From Hyphomicrobiales bacterium (GTDB lineage: Bacteria > Pseudomonadota > Alphaproteobacteria > Rhizobiales > Rhizobiaceae): DNA of 64,000 nucleotides. The notes beneath the pieces were generated by a model, which worked only from the letters and a program-made list of their open reading frames with translations, searched no databases and had not been told where the DNA came from. How positions within the stretch are numbered: the stretch's first letter is position 1; each line of letters starts with the position of its first letter. The position numbers and the translations under genes were made by a program. The stretch is from the NCBI GenBank assembly GCA_900472785.1, contig UCJH01000049.1, positions 1 to 64,000 on the forward strand. The letters run 5' to 3'. Positions 10,929 to 19,843 of this stretch are shown piece by piece.

Positions 10929-12020
10929 TCAGCGGCCGATCGCCTCTCCGGTGCTCTTCAGGAAGAAATGCATTTTCTCCGGATCGATCGCGACATCGAT
11001 CGTGTCGTCCGGACGAACGCGGGAGGCGGCGTGGATCTGCGCGGTGAAGGCGCTTGGGCCGACGTTGCCGATGGCCAGCGTATGCGGGCCGAGCGGCTCG
11101 ATATCCGCCACACGCACCTTGACCTGCGGGAATGCGGCGTTGGCGGCCATGGTGTGTTCCGGCCGGATGCCAAGCACGACGGCTTGGCCGATTGCGCCGG
11201 AAAGGCGGCCGGCCAGCGGCGTGGGCACAGCGATCGCGACATCGCCATCGGCACGGAAAGTGACGCCGCCATCGGCAGCGTCGAGCCGGCCTTCGACGAA
11301 ATTCATACTGGGCGCGCCGATGAACGCGGCAACGAAGAGGTTTTTCGGCGACTCATACAGGGTGATCGGGTCGGCCGCCTGCTCGATCCGGCCTTGATTC
11401 ATCACCACGACCCGGTCGGCCATGGTCATCGCTTCCACCTGGTCATGCGTCACGTAGACGATAGTGGTCTGTAGGCGACGGTGCAGCAGCTTGATCTCGG
11501 TGCGCATTTCGATGCGCAGCTTGGCGTCGAGGTTGGACAGCGGTTCGTCGAACAGGAAGACGTCCGGCTGGCGCACGATGGCGCGGCCGATGGCGACACG
11601 CTGGCGCTGGCCGCCGGACAGGGCGCTCGGCTTGCGGTCGAGATAGGCATTGAGATTGAGAATGCGCGCCGCATTGGCAACCGCCTTGGCGATCTCGTCC
11701 TTCGGCGTTCCCCGCACCTTCATGCCGTAACCGATGTTTTCGGCAACCGTCATATGCGGATAGAGGGCATAATTCTGGAACACCATGGAGCAGTTGCGCA
11801 AGCCCGGGCGCAGGCCGGTGACGTCGCGGTCACCGATGCGGATCGTGCCGGACGAGGCCTGCTCGAGCCCGGCGATCATGCGCAGCGTCGTCGTCTTGCC
11901 GCAGCCGGAGGGACCGACGAGAACCACGAATTCCTTATCGGCAATCACCAGGTCGAGCGGCGGGATGACCGCGACGCTGCCATAGGACTTGGTGACCTGT
12001 TCCAAACGCACCTGGGACAT
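10929..12020 (-). CDS. CUT1 sugar-type ABC transporter ATP-binding protein (UgpC/MalK type)
   Basis: The 363-residue ATPase energises the transporter from the cytoplasmic side. The start at 12020 ([15 protein letters not shown]) has AAAGG upstream; an ATG five codons earlier is possible. Walker A is GPSGCGKTT, the Q loop is [13 protein letters not shown], the signature is [14 protein letters not shown] and Walker B is [12 protein letters not shown]. The C-terminal third is the TOBE/MalK regulatory barrel ([17 protein letters not shown]). It follows the binding-protein gene by 117 bases that contain a GC hairpin. Confidence 0.92.
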   Translation of the reverse strand: MSQVRLEQVTKSYGSVAVIPPLDLVIADKEFVVLVGPSGCGKTTTLRMIAGLEQASSGTIRIGDRDVTGLRPGLRNCSMVFQNYALYPHMTVAENIGYGMKVRGTPKDEIAKAVANAARILNLNAYLDRKPSALSGGQRQRVAIGRAIVRQPDVFLFDEPLSNLDAKLRIEMRTEIKLLHRRLQTTIVYVTHDQVEAMTMADRVVVMNQGRIEQAADPITLYESPKNLFVAAFIGAPSMNFVEGRLDAADGGVTFRADGDVAIAVPTPLAGRLSGAIGQAVVLGIRPEHTMAANAAFPQVKVRVADIEPLGPHTLAIGNVGPSAFTAQIHAASRVRPDDTIDVAIDPEKMHFFLKSTGEAIGR

Positions 12021-12094
12021 GCTGTGCCTTTTCATGAGAACGCCGTTGCCTATCTTAGCGGCAATGACCGTCCTTCTTTCACAAATGGATCGAA

Positions 12095-12119
12095 CCCGCC
12101 CCGGACCTGCCGGGGCGGG
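12095..12119 (-). terminator. GC-rich stem between binding-protein and ATPase genes
   Basis: CCCGCCCCGG (12095-12104) and CCGGGGCGGG (12110-12119) form a perfect 10-bp stem with a 5-base loop, 18 bases after the binding-protein stop. Stems at this place commonly stabilise the abundant binding-protein message or lower read-through to the ATPase. No clear T run follows. Confidence 0.6.
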
Positions 12120-12137
12120 AATGATTGTCGAAGAGCC

Positions 12138-13592
12138 TTACTTCGCAGGCAGGCCCATCGAGGCGCGGTAGGCGGCCAGCTGCTTGTCGCGGCCGAACTC
12201 GTCGGTCAGCTTGTTCCAGCCTTCGGCCACCGTGTCGAGCGCCTGCTGCGGGGTCACTTCGCCGGCCAGGGCCTTGGAAAGCTCGATCTCGAGAATTTCC
12301 GTATAGGAGAAGTAGCCCGGCAGACGCATGTCGAGGGCGGTGTTCTTGGCCGTCACGGCCGCCTGCTGCGCGCCGAGATATTCCTTGGCCTCACGCTCGG
12401 AGAAGCTCTTCGACCACAGCTCCGTATTGGTGGTGTGCGAGATGCGATACGGATTGACGCCGGTGCCGCCGGTGACTGCCGCCTGGCCGGAGACAGCCGG
12501 GCTGGTGAGATACTGGATGTAGTTCCAGGCGGCTTCCTGGTTCTTGGAGGAAGCCGGGACCGCCGCCTGCCAGCCGCCGAACGCCATGAAGGACGTCTGG
12601 ACGACTTCGGGCTGCTTGTCCCATTTCTTGGTCTTGTAATTCCAGATCTCGTCCGAGCCCGGCAGCGATGCCGAACCGACATTGCCGGCGACCTTGGACT
12701 GCTTCGGATCGGCGCCGATGACGCCGGTATCGCCCCAGCCGATGGATTCCGCGACCTGGCCGCCGGCAAAGGCGGCGTTCACTTCGCCGAAGGAGAAGTT
12801 GAGTGCGTTTGGTGGCGCCAGCTTGGAGGCGCGGATATATTCCTCCAGCCCGCGGACCCAGCCCGGATTGCTGACCTGCGCATCCATGGTGTCCGGATCG
12901 AAGAACATGCCGCCCGGATTGTCGGGATGGCTCGTATAGCCGGCGACATGGCTGAACAGGAACCAGAACTGCTGGCCGCCGCGGCGGAAGGCTTCGGCCG
13001 TGCCCCAGAGACCCTTGTCCGGCTGCTGGAAGAATTCGGCGATATCGAGATACTGCTTCCAGGTTTTCGCCGGCGCGAGGTCGTAGCCGTACTTGGCCTT
13101 GAAGGCGCTCTGGTTCTCGGCATTCTCAAACAGGTCGATGCGGTAGGTGTAGGTATGGGCGTCGCCGTCCATGGTCTGCGACAATACCTTGCCGTTCCAC
13201 ACCATCAGCTTTTCGCGATAGACCGGGGCCACGTCCTCCCAGTCGGGACCTGTCTGCATCGCTGCCGGCATTTCGGAGAGGAAGTCGGTGAAATCCGGCG
13301 CCCAGGCCGGGGCAAAGGCGATCACGTCGAATGTGTCTTCGCCTGAGGTCAGCGAGGTGACGATCTTCGGATAGAGCTCCGACCACGGAAACTCGACGAC
13401 ATTGACCTTGCCGCAGGTCTTTTCTTCCCAACCCTTGGCGGCAAGCTGCAGGGCCGAGGCAATGTAGGGGCCGGTCTGTGTCGTGGCGTTGATCGTCACG
13501 CCGGTATAGTCCGGCTCGCAGGCGAAAGCCGCCGTCGTCGCAGTCAGGGCCAGCAATGCGCCGGCGGTCGAACTCAGCAGAAGTCTCTTCAT
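12138..13592 (-). CDS. extracellular solute-binding protein of CUT1 ABC transporter
   Basis: The 484-residue periplasmic protein delivers substrate to the permeases. The ATG at 13592 has GGGAGGAAA upstream and starts a clear signal peptide (MKRLLLSSTAGALLALTATTA, cut near AFA-CEP). The mature part has the two-lobe family-1 binding fold, with a typical C-terminal motif AAWNYIQYLTSP and SFMAFGGWQAAVP. Two early Cys (CEPDYTG and EKTCGKV) may pair. It sits between the permease pair and the ATPase. The substrate is unknown; the folate-linked dehydrogenase downstream makes an N-methylated compound or a sugar possible. Confidence 0.9.
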   Translation of the reverse strand: MKRLLLSSTAGALLALTATTAAFACEPDYTGVTINATTQTGPYIASALQLAAKGWEEKTCGKVNVVEFPWSELYPKIVTSLTSGEDTFDVIAFAPAWAPDFTDFLSEMPAAMQTGPDWEDVAPVYREKLMVWNGKVLSQTMDGDAHTYTYRIDLFENAENQSAFKAKYGYDLAPAKTWKQYLDIAEFFQQPDKGLWGTAEAFRRGGQQFWFLFSHVAGYTSHPDNPGGMFFDPDTMDAQVSNPGWVRGLEEYIRASKLAPPNALNFSFGEVNAAFAGGQVAESIGWGDTGVIGADPKQSKVAGNVGSASLPGSDEIWNYKTKKWDKQPEVVQTSFMAFGGWQAAVPASSKNQEAAWNYIQYLTSPAVSGQAAVTGGTGVNPYRISHTTNTELWSKSFSEREAKEYLGAQQAAVTAKNTALDMRLPGYFSYTEILEIELSKALAGEVTPQQALDTVAEGWNKLTDEFGRDKQLAAYRASMGLPAK

Positions 13593-13641
13593 GGTTTCCT
13601 CCCAAGGAATTTGAAATGAATGGTTCACGTCTAGCAAACGG

Positions 13642-14670
13642 TCACTTTATCGCTCCCAAAAGCAGGCCGGACCGCATCAACCTGCTCAAAATTCCCGCCA
13701 TGACGATCATGGGTATGATCGCGACCAGGGCGGCTGCCGATATTGCCCACCATTCGTCGCCGCGCTGGCTGTTCTGGCCTGCAACGAGAATGGGAAGGGT
13801 CTGCCATTTGGAATTGGTCAGGAAGAGCGCGAACAGGAACTCGTTCCAGACAAAGGCCAGCGTGATCATGAATGTCGCGATCAGGCCCGGCTTCGACATG
13901 GGCAGCACGATGCCGAAGAAGATGCGCCAGGTCGGAACGTTGTCGACCATTGCCGCTTCCTCCACTTCGACCGGCAGCGCCGCGAAGAAGTCGCGCATCA
14001 GCCAGATGACGATGGGGAGCGAAAAGGCGACATAGGCGAAGGTGAGGCCGGTATAGGTATCGACCAGCTTGAAGCCCATCTTGCCCATTTCCGTGTACAT
14101 CAGGTAGAGCGCGAAGGCGGCGACGATCGGCGGAAACATGCGCTGGCTGACGAACCAGAAAACGATGTCGTCATTGCCGAGGATCGGTCCCGGCAGCCGG
14201 ATCCGGCTGGAGCCGATGGCAAGGGCAAGGGCGGCAACGAAAGCGTAGATCAGCGAGATCGCCTGACCGAGACCGAGCATGTGGCGACCGAACAGGAAGC
14301 CTCCGAAGGCGATGACGACGAAGATGACCGCCGACAGCAGCTTGACCTCGAAGGTGAACCGCACCAGCGCATAGGCCGCCATCGCGCCGATGAAGGTCGC
14401 CAGAAGCGATGCCGACAGGCCGATGATCGTCGAGGCGATGAAGGTCGCATAGAACTGCCCGCGCGCACCGGACAGCAGTTCGCTCCAGGCCGTCAGCGAC
14501 GGATCGAAATCGACGAAGGGAATGTAGGTGGGACCGCCAACGACGCCGAGCGGCGACTTGAAGGAGGTAATCACCGCCCAGTAAAGCGGGAAAAGCGTAA
14601 AGGCCAGCCAGATCAGGCAGCCGGCCAGCGCCCACCATCGGCCCGGCCCCTTGAGGTCGCGAATGCTCAT
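13642..14670 (-). CDS. ABC transporter permease (MalG type)
   Basis: The 342-residue inner-membrane protein has an N-terminal helix (GCLIWLAFTLFPLYWAVITSF), several further helices and the EAA loop EEAAMVDNVPTWRIFFGIVLP that docks to the ATPase. Its start overlaps the stop of the first permease in ATGA, so the two are translationally coupled. It is longer than usual for MalG (about 280-300), with extra hydrophobic segments around residues 100-170 (LLSAVIFVVIAFGGFLF, SLIYAFVAALALAIG) that appear inserted into the permease core. Confidence 0.88.
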   Translation of the reverse strand: MSIRDLKGPGRWWALAGCLIWLAFTLFPLYWAVITSFKSPLGVVGGPTYIPFVDFDPSLTAWSELLSGARGQFYATFIASTIIGLSASLLATFIGAMAAYALVRFTFEVKLLSAVIFVVIAFGGFLFGRHMLGLGQAISLIYAFVAALALAIGSSRIRLPGPILGNDDIVFWFVSQRMFPPIVAAFALYLMYTEMGKMGFKLVDTYTGLTFAYVAFSLPIVIWLMRDFFAALPVEVEEAAMVDNVPTWRIFFGIVLPMSKPGLIATFMITLAFVWNEFLFALFLTNSKWQTLPILVAGQNSQRGDEWWAISAAALVAIIPMIVMAGILSRLMRSGLLLGAIK

Positions 14671-15542
14671 CTGTGCTTCTCCAGATAGGGCTTCAGAATG
14701 GCGAGATAGACGAGGCCGATGACGGTGATGACGATCAGGAACAGGAAAGACAGCGCCGAGGTGTAGCCGAGATTGAACTTCTTGAAGCCTTCCTGATAGG
14801 CGAACAGCGTCAGCGTTTCGGTCGAGATCCCCGGGCCGCCGCCGGTCATGACAAAGACCGTATCGATGATCTTGTAGCTCTCGATCAGGCGGATAAAGAC
14901 CACCGCCGCGGAGATCGGCAGCATCATCGGAAAGGTGATCCCGGTGAATTGCTGCCAGGGACTGGCATTTTCCAATGCCGCCGCCTCATAGACGTCGTCG
15001 GGCAGGGTCTGCAGGCCTGCCAGCAGCATGAGAATGACGAACGGCGTCCATTGCCAGACTTCCACCGAGATGATGGCGCCGATGGCCCAGCGGGTCTCGG
15101 TCAGAAACGGTAGGTTGGGCAGGCCGAAGAAGGTCATCACCTCGTTGAGCGGCCCCATCGTCGGATTGAGCAGCTGCCGGGCGATCAGCGCCACGGCAAC
15201 CGGCGCGACCAGCATCGGCAGCAGGAAGCTGACGCGGAACAGGCCTTCGCCGGGAACGCGACGGTTGAGCGCCAGCGCCACCGAAAAGCCGATGACATAT
15301 TGCAGCGCCACGGAAATGACGGCGATGATCGTCGTCGTCCAGGCGACATGCCAGAAGCGCGGATTTTGCAGCAGCTCCGTGTAGTTTCCGAAGCCGACGA
15401 ACCTTGCGGGGATCGGGGGCACCAGCCGCAGGCTCATGAAGCTGGTGGTCAGCGAATAGATCAGCGGGAAGATCGAAATCACCAGCACGATCAAGAGCGC
15501 CGGCCAGATGAAAAAATGCTTGATCGGGTCCTGACGGGTCAT
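14667..15542 (-). CDS. ABC transporter permease (MalF/UgpA type)
   Basis: The 291-residue inner-membrane protein has six predicted helices, beginning with IWPALLIVLVISIFPLIYSL. The ATPase-contacting EAA loop is DDVYEAAALENASPWQQFTGITFP. Its ATG overlaps both the second permease at its end and the stop of a 40-codon ORF at its start (TGA at 15539-15541 inside the ATGA at 15542). It forms the heterodimeric channel with the next gene. Confidence 0.9.
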   Translation of the reverse strand: MTRQDPIKHFFIWPALLIVLVISIFPLIYSLTTSFMSLRLVPPIPARFVGFGNYTELLQNPRFWHVAWTTTIIAVISVALQYVIGFSVALALNRRVPGEGLFRVSFLLPMLVAPVAVALIARQLLNPTMGPLNEVMTFFGLPNLPFLTETRWAIGAIISVEVWQWTPFVILMLLAGLQTLPDDVYEAAALENASPWQQFTGITFPMMLPISAAVVFIRLIESYKIIDTVFVMTGGGPGISTETLTLFAYQEGFKKFNLGYTSALSFLFLIVITVIGLVYLAILKPYLEKHR

Positions 15543-15661
15543 GCGGCACCGCCAGACTTCGGCGGAAGGGCTTTGTTCCAGAAAAGGCGCGTGGCGGGCA
15601 CGGAGCGGGCACGCGCCTTGTGGCGACGGACAGCCGGTATCACGCTCGTTTCCGCAGCCAT
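15539..15661 (-). CDS. 40-codon leader ORF coupled to the ABC permease gene
   Basis: An ATG at 15661 follows a strong GGGGAGGAGAGAG site and opens a 40-codon frame whose TGA overlaps the permease ATG. The product is basic, with no membrane segment: it begins MAAETSVIPAVRRHKARARS and ends in PPKSGGAA. The strong start signal and stop-start overlap suggest that it is translated and helps to load ribosomes on the permease message. It is too short for family assignment, and I do not recognise it. Confidence 0.55.
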   Translation of the reverse strand: MAAETSVIPAVRRHKARARSVPATRLFWNKALPPKSGGAA

Positions 15662-15721
15662 AGGCCTCTCTCCTCCCCGCATTTCCAGTCTCTCCACCTC
15701 GGCTCTCCCAAACCTGTTAAA

Positions 15722-15855
15722 GTAGTATAATTACGTAATCGCCTCGGTCAATCAGATATTTAATGTTTATTTTGCAAGATTTAGCCGAAATCTCGATATA
15801 TCCAACGTAACAATCAAGCCACCGACTGAAAATCAGTAGCATAATTACGTGATTG
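15722..15855. promoter_or_regulatory. two repeated operator-like boxes upstream of the ABC operon
   Basis: GTAGTATAATTACGTAATCG at 15722-15741 recurs as GTAGCATAATTACGTGATTG at 15836-15855, 17 of 20 bases identical and in the same orientation, 114 bases apart. The core ATTACGTAAT is a perfect palindrome in the first copy. The region is much more AT-rich than its surroundings and holds the promoter of the leader ORF and transporter. Paired boxes about eleven helical turns apart suggest a looping repressor of the LacI or GntR type. Confidence 0.6.
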
Positions 15856-15892
15856 ATGGCACGGCGACCAATTCGACCTGGGTCTATCCGTG

Positions 15893-16825
15893 TTATGCCG
15901 GTGGCTGGCGCTCCAGCAGGGTTTCGATTTCGTCGAGCCGCGGCATGGCGGGTGCCGTTCCGCGCCGGGTGACGGCGATGCCGGCCGTCGCGCAGCCGAA
16001 GCGCACGGCTTCCACCGGCTCCAGACCCCGCGAAAGAGCCGCTGAAAAACCGCCGACGAAAGCATCGCCCGCGCCGGTGGTATCGATGACGGTGCCCGAC
16101 GCGATAGCCGGGACATGCACGGAGCGATTGGCGGTGTGATAAAGAACGCCGCGTCCGCCGAGCGTGATCAGCGCCGTCTTCACACCCTTGGCCAAAAGGG
16201 CGTCCCCCGCGCGGCGCGCATCATCCAGCGTGTCGAGTGCAAAGCCGACGATAGCGGCCGCCTCGGTCTCGTTCGGCACGATATAGTCACAGAGCGGATA
16301 GATCGTTTCCGGAAAACGTTCGGCCGGTGCCGGATTGAAGATGGTGGTGACGCCGGCAGCATGGGCGATTTCGAGCGCCCTTTGGGCCGCTTCGGCCGGT
16401 TGCTCCAGCTGCGTCACGAAGACAGAAGACTGCTCGATCGTTTCACGCGCCGCTTCGACATCGGCGATGCCGATCGTGCCGGCGGCGCCCGGATAGACGA
16501 TGATGGCGTTGTCGCCGTTCTCGTCGTTGACGTAGATGAAGGCAGCACCCGTCGGAAGGTCATCCATCTGCACGACCTTCGGCCGAACGCCGGCTTCCGC
16601 ATAGGTCTTCAATGCCATCTCGCCGAACGTGTCGCGGCCGATCTTGGAAATGAACGACACGTCCGCGCCGGCGCGCGCGGCGGCGACCGCCTGGTTGGAG
16701 CCCTTGCCGCCCGGGCCGACGGAAAATCCGGTGCCGGTGATGGTTTCGCCGACATTCGGCATCCGCTTGGCCAGATAGGCCGTGTCGGCCACGAAAATCC
16801 CAAGGATCGAAACGCCCGCCTTCAT
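15893..16825 (-). CDS. rbsK: PfkB-family sugar kinase (ribokinase/deoxyribokinase-like)
   Basis: The 310-residue cytoplasmic kinase phosphorylates ribose or a related pentose with ATP. Signature one is GPGGKGSNQAVAAARAGA near residue 37 and signature two is DTTGAGDAFVGGFSAAL near 245, with the catalytic Asp in GAGD. Its place after deoC, aldehyde dehydrogenase and a mutarotase makes deoxyribose a candidate substrate, in which case it would feed DeoC. The sequence cannot separate ribokinase from deoxyribokinase. It starts 16 bases after the mutarotase stop. Confidence 0.82.
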   Translation of the reverse strand: MKAGVSILGIFVADTAYLAKRMPNVGETITGTGFSVGPGGKGSNQAVAAARAGADVSFISKIGRDTFGEMALKTYAEAGVRPKVVQMDDLPTGAAFIYVNDENGDNAIIVYPGAAGTIGIADVEAARETIEQSSVFVTQLEQPAEAAQRALEIAHAAGVTTIFNPAPAERFPETIYPLCDYIVPNETEAAAIVGFALDTLDDARRAGDALLAKGVKTALITLGGRGVLYHTANRSVHVPAIASGTVIDTTGAGDAFVGGFSAALSRGLEPVEAVRFGCATAGIAVTRRGTAPAMPRLDEIETLLERQPPA

Positions 16826-16841
16826 GAAAATTCTCCCCGTC

Positions 16842-17297
16842 TCAAACGGTTTCCGGCGGGATCACGCCCTTGGTGAACAGGAAGCAACCGTAGAAGCGGT
16901 TTTCACCGGTGGTGATGACGCAATAGGCCTTCTTGGCTTCCTCGTAGAATTTGAACCGCTCGATGCCGTACATCGGCGCCGCTTTGCCTTCCGCAGCATT
17001 GATTTCCGCCTGGACCTCGCTCTGGACGGCGGGAATCTCGTCCGGCGCACCCATGATCTCCATGCGTCCCGCCGAAGGCTGCAGCGGCGTGTCGAGCGGC
17101 ATCACCGAGAGGATCGCCTTTATGGCGCGCGCCGTCGAGACGTTGTCGATATGCAGAAGCTTGCCGAGCACGGTCTGGCGGGCAATGGAATCGGACGGGA
17201 AATTCGTGTCCGAAACGACGAGCGTATCGCCGTGGCCCATGGAACGCAGCGCATGCAGCACGTCCGCGTTCAGCGCCGGGTCGATGTTCTTCAGCAT
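16842..17297 (-). CDS. RbsD/FucU-family sugar mutarotase
   Basis: The 151-residue enzyme interconverts sugar anomers before phosphorylation. The ATG at 17297 has GGGAGGAC upstream. The family pattern is visible: GHGDTLVVSDTNFPS near residue 20 with the catalytic His and Asp, RMEIMGAPDEIP in the middle and YGCFLFTKGVIPPE at the C-terminus. The length and last motif fit FucU better than RbsD. It is just upstream of the PfkB kinase, the usual pairing, so it probably works on the same pentose. Confidence 0.88.
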   Translation of the reverse strand: MLKNIDPALNADVLHALRSMGHGDTLVVSDTNFPSDSIARQTVLGKLLHIDNVSTARAIKAILSVMPLDTPLQPSAGRMEIMGAPDEIPAVQSEVQAEINAAEGKAAPMYGIERFKFYEEAKKAYCVITTGENRFYGCFLFTKGVIPPETV

Positions 17298-17437
17298 GAA
17301 AGTCCTCCCTCGTTGTCTGCCCCGAAGCGCTCCGCTCCGGGGGATCGGACCGCCAGCCATTGGCCGCTCGATCCCCTGTTTGTTTCTGCGCCAAGCCCCA
17401 CCGGGACGGTCCCCTCCGTCGCGCGGCCGGTTCCGTC

Positions 17438-19843
17438 CTACTCGCCGTAGGGAATCCAAATGTTCTTGATGTCCACCGCGCGGCGAAGATAGAGCGCGCC
17501 TTCCGCTGCCGTCCGGTCCAGCCAGTCCGTCGCCTTGCCGTGATCGACGAAGGTGCGTTTCAGGTTGCCGGCGGACAATTTCTCCACCATCGTCGAGAGT
17601 TCCGGCGTTCCGAACGCCCAGAGCGCATCGACGTCGTTGTGCGTGGCGAGCGTCTTTGCCAATTCTTCGGCCGGACCCGTCACGATGTTGACGACGCCGG
17701 CCGGGACATCCGATGTCTCGAGGATGGAATAGAAATCGGTGGCCGCCAGCGGATGTGGTTCGCTCGGAACGGCGACCACGCGATTGCCGGTCGCGATCAG
17801 TGGTGCGACGAGGCTGATGAAGCCGAGAAGCGGCGCTTCCGGCGGGCAGACGACGCCGACCACGCCCTGTGCTTCCGGCATGGCGAGCGCCACGCCGCGA
17901 AGCGGCGGCTGGTGTATCACGCCCTCGTATTTGTCGGCCCAGGCGCCATAGGTGAACAGCCGGGTGATCGAGGCCTCGACCTCGGCCTTCGCAGCGGACG
18001 CGGAGACGCCTGTCATCGCGCCGATACGATCCGCGAAGGCATCGGCACGGCCGCTGAGGTTTTCTGCGATGTAGTAAAGGATCTGGGCGCGATTGTGCGC
18101 CGTGGCGCTGGCCCAGCCGGACGCCGCATGGGCGGCAACAACGGCGTTGCGGATGTCCTTGCGATTGCCCTCGCCGACTTCGCCGATGAGCTTGCCCTTG
18201 GGCGATACGACCGGGCGGGAATAATTGCCGTCTGGACGCGCCTGCTTGCCGCCGATGAACAGCTTTGCCGTCCGGTCGATCATCGGCAGCGCAAAGTCGC
18301 CGGCCGTGGACTTGACCTGCGGCACGGGCGCAACCGTTCGCGCCTTGCGGCCGATCCAAGCTCTCGGCTTCAGATATTCGTAACAGCCCTCGCGGCCACC
18401 CTCGCGGCCGAAGCCGGATTCGCGCTTGCCGCCGAAACCGACGGCTGCGTCGAACAGGTTGGTGGCATTGACCCAGACGACGCCGGCGGCGAGCTTTGCC
18501 GCTACATTGAGCGCAAGCCCGATCGTCTCGCTCCAGACGCTGGCGGCAAGGCCGTAGCGGGTATGGTTGGCCAGCTGGATCGCCTCTTCCGGCGTGCGGA
18601 ACGTCATGGAGACGGCGACCGGGCCGAAAATCTCCTCGGTTGCCACGGCCGATGTCGGATGGACGCCGCTCAGAAGCGTCGGCGGATAGAAGCTGCCGCC
18701 CTTCGGCAGGTCGATCTGCGCCTGATGCAACACCGCGCCTTCGGCGATGCCCTTCTTCACCAGGCTTTCGATGCGGCTCAGCTGCACAGGTGCGACGATC
18801 GCGCCCATGTCGATGCATTTGTCGAGCGGCTGGCCAACCCTGAGCGTCTGCATCCGACGCTTTAGGCGCTCATGGAAAAGCGCGGAAACGCCCTCCTGCA
18901 CGAGAATGCGCGACCCGGCGCAGCAGACCTGGCCCTGGTTGAACCAGATGGCATCGACGACGCCCTCGACGGCGCCATCCAGATCGGCATCGTCGAAAAC
19001 GATGAACGGCGATTTGCCGCCGAGCTCCAGCGTCAGCGATTTGCCGCTGCCGGCGGTGCGCTCCCGGATAATCCGGCCGACATCGGTCGATCCGGTAAAG
19101 GCGATCTTGTCGACGTCGGGATGATCGACGAGCAGCGCGCCCGTTTCGCCTTCGCCGGTGACGATGTTGATGAGGCCGGCAGGCAGACCGGCAGCCGATG
19201 CCAGTTCGGCAAAGAGCAACGCGGTCAGCGAGGTGAATTCAGCCGGCTTCAACACGACGGCATTGCCGAGCGCCAGCGCCGGGGCCAGCTTCCAGGCGAG
19301 CATCAGAAAGGGGAAGTTCCAGGGGATGATCTGGCCAACGACGCCAACCGGCACATGATCGGCAAACTCCGTATCCTGGATCTGCGCCCAGCCGGCATGG
19401 TGGTAGAAATGGCGGGCGGCGAGCGGCACGTCGATATCGCGGGTCTCTCGGATCGGCTTGCCGTTGTCGAGCGCCTCGACCACCGAAATCAAACGGGCAT
19501 GGCGCTGGATCATCCGGGCGAGCGCATAGAGATGGCGGGCGCGGGCATGGCCCGGCAATTTTGCCCATTGCGCCTGCGCCTTGCGGGCGCAGGCAACGGC
19601 ATTGTCGACATCCGCCTTGTCGCCGATGCTCAGCCGCGCCAAGCCCTTGCCGGTCGCCGGCTCGAAGGTGTCGAAGCTTTTGCCCGAGGCCGAGGGCACG
19701 AAAGCGCCGTTGATGAAGTGGCCGAAGCCGGAGGCGTGGCGGGCGAGCCAGGCGCGGGCTTCCGTATCGGCTTCCGGGGCAGGGCCATAGGACATATCGT
19801 CGAAATACTTTGCTACATTCGAGGTTGCGGCGGTCATCGTCAT
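17438..19843 (-). CDS. two-module aldehyde dehydrogenase
   Basis: The 801-residue protein has a complete aldehyde dehydrogenase in residues 1-480: NAD loop FTGSTDVGRIIRE, catalytic Glu in LELGGKSPF and catalytic Cys in NQGQVCCAGSRI. A second partial copy follows at about 500-801 with the NAD-binding half (PEAPLLGFISLVAPLIATGN, PAGVVNIVTG) but no ELGG and no catalytic Cys, so only the first module should be active. In this operon it probably oxidises the acetaldehyde that DeoC releases. Its ATG overlaps the deoC stop as TAATG. A shorter start two codons on is possible. Confidence 0.85.
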   Translation of the reverse strand: MTMTAATSNVAKYFDDMSYGPAPEADTEARAWLARHASGFGHFINGAFVPSASGKSFDTFEPATGKGLARLSIGDKADVDNAVACARKAQAQWAKLPGHARARHLYALARMIQRHARLISVVEALDNGKPIRETRDIDVPLAARHFYHHAGWAQIQDTEFADHVPVGVVGQIIPWNFPFLMLAWKLAPALALGNAVVLKPAEFTSLTALLFAELASAAGLPAGLINIVTGEGETGALLVDHPDVDKIAFTGSTDVGRIIRERTAGSGKSLTLELGGKSPFIVFDDADLDGAVEGVVDAIWFNQGQVCCAGSRILVQEGVSALFHERLKRRMQTLRVGQPLDKCIDMGAIVAPVQLSRIESLVKKGIAEGAVLHQAQIDLPKGGSFYPPTLLSGVHPTSAVATEEIFGPVAVSMTFRTPEEAIQLANHTRYGLAASVWSETIGLALNVAAKLAAGVVWVNATNLFDAAVGFGGKRESGFGREGGREGCYEYLKPRAWIGRKARTVAPVPQVKSTAGDFALPMIDRTAKLFIGGKQARPDGNYSRPVVSPKGKLIGEVGEGNRKDIRNAVVAAHAASGWASATAHNRAQILYYIAENLSGRADAFADRIGAMTGVSASAAKAEVEASITRLFTYGAWADKYEGVIHQPPLRGVALAMPEAQGVVGVVCPPEAPLLGFISLVAPLIATGNRVVAVPSEPHPLAATDFYSILETSDVPAGVVNIVTGPAEELAKTLATHNDVDALWAFGTPELSTMVEKLSAGNLKRTFVDHGKATDWLDRTAAEGALYLRRAVDIKNIWIPYGE

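Noticed and set aside
17320-17380. GGGGATCG/CGATCCCC pair between mutarotase and aldehyde dehydrogenase genes
   Set aside because: The 8-bp arms are separated by about 20 bases with no T run, so a terminator or operator is not well supported.
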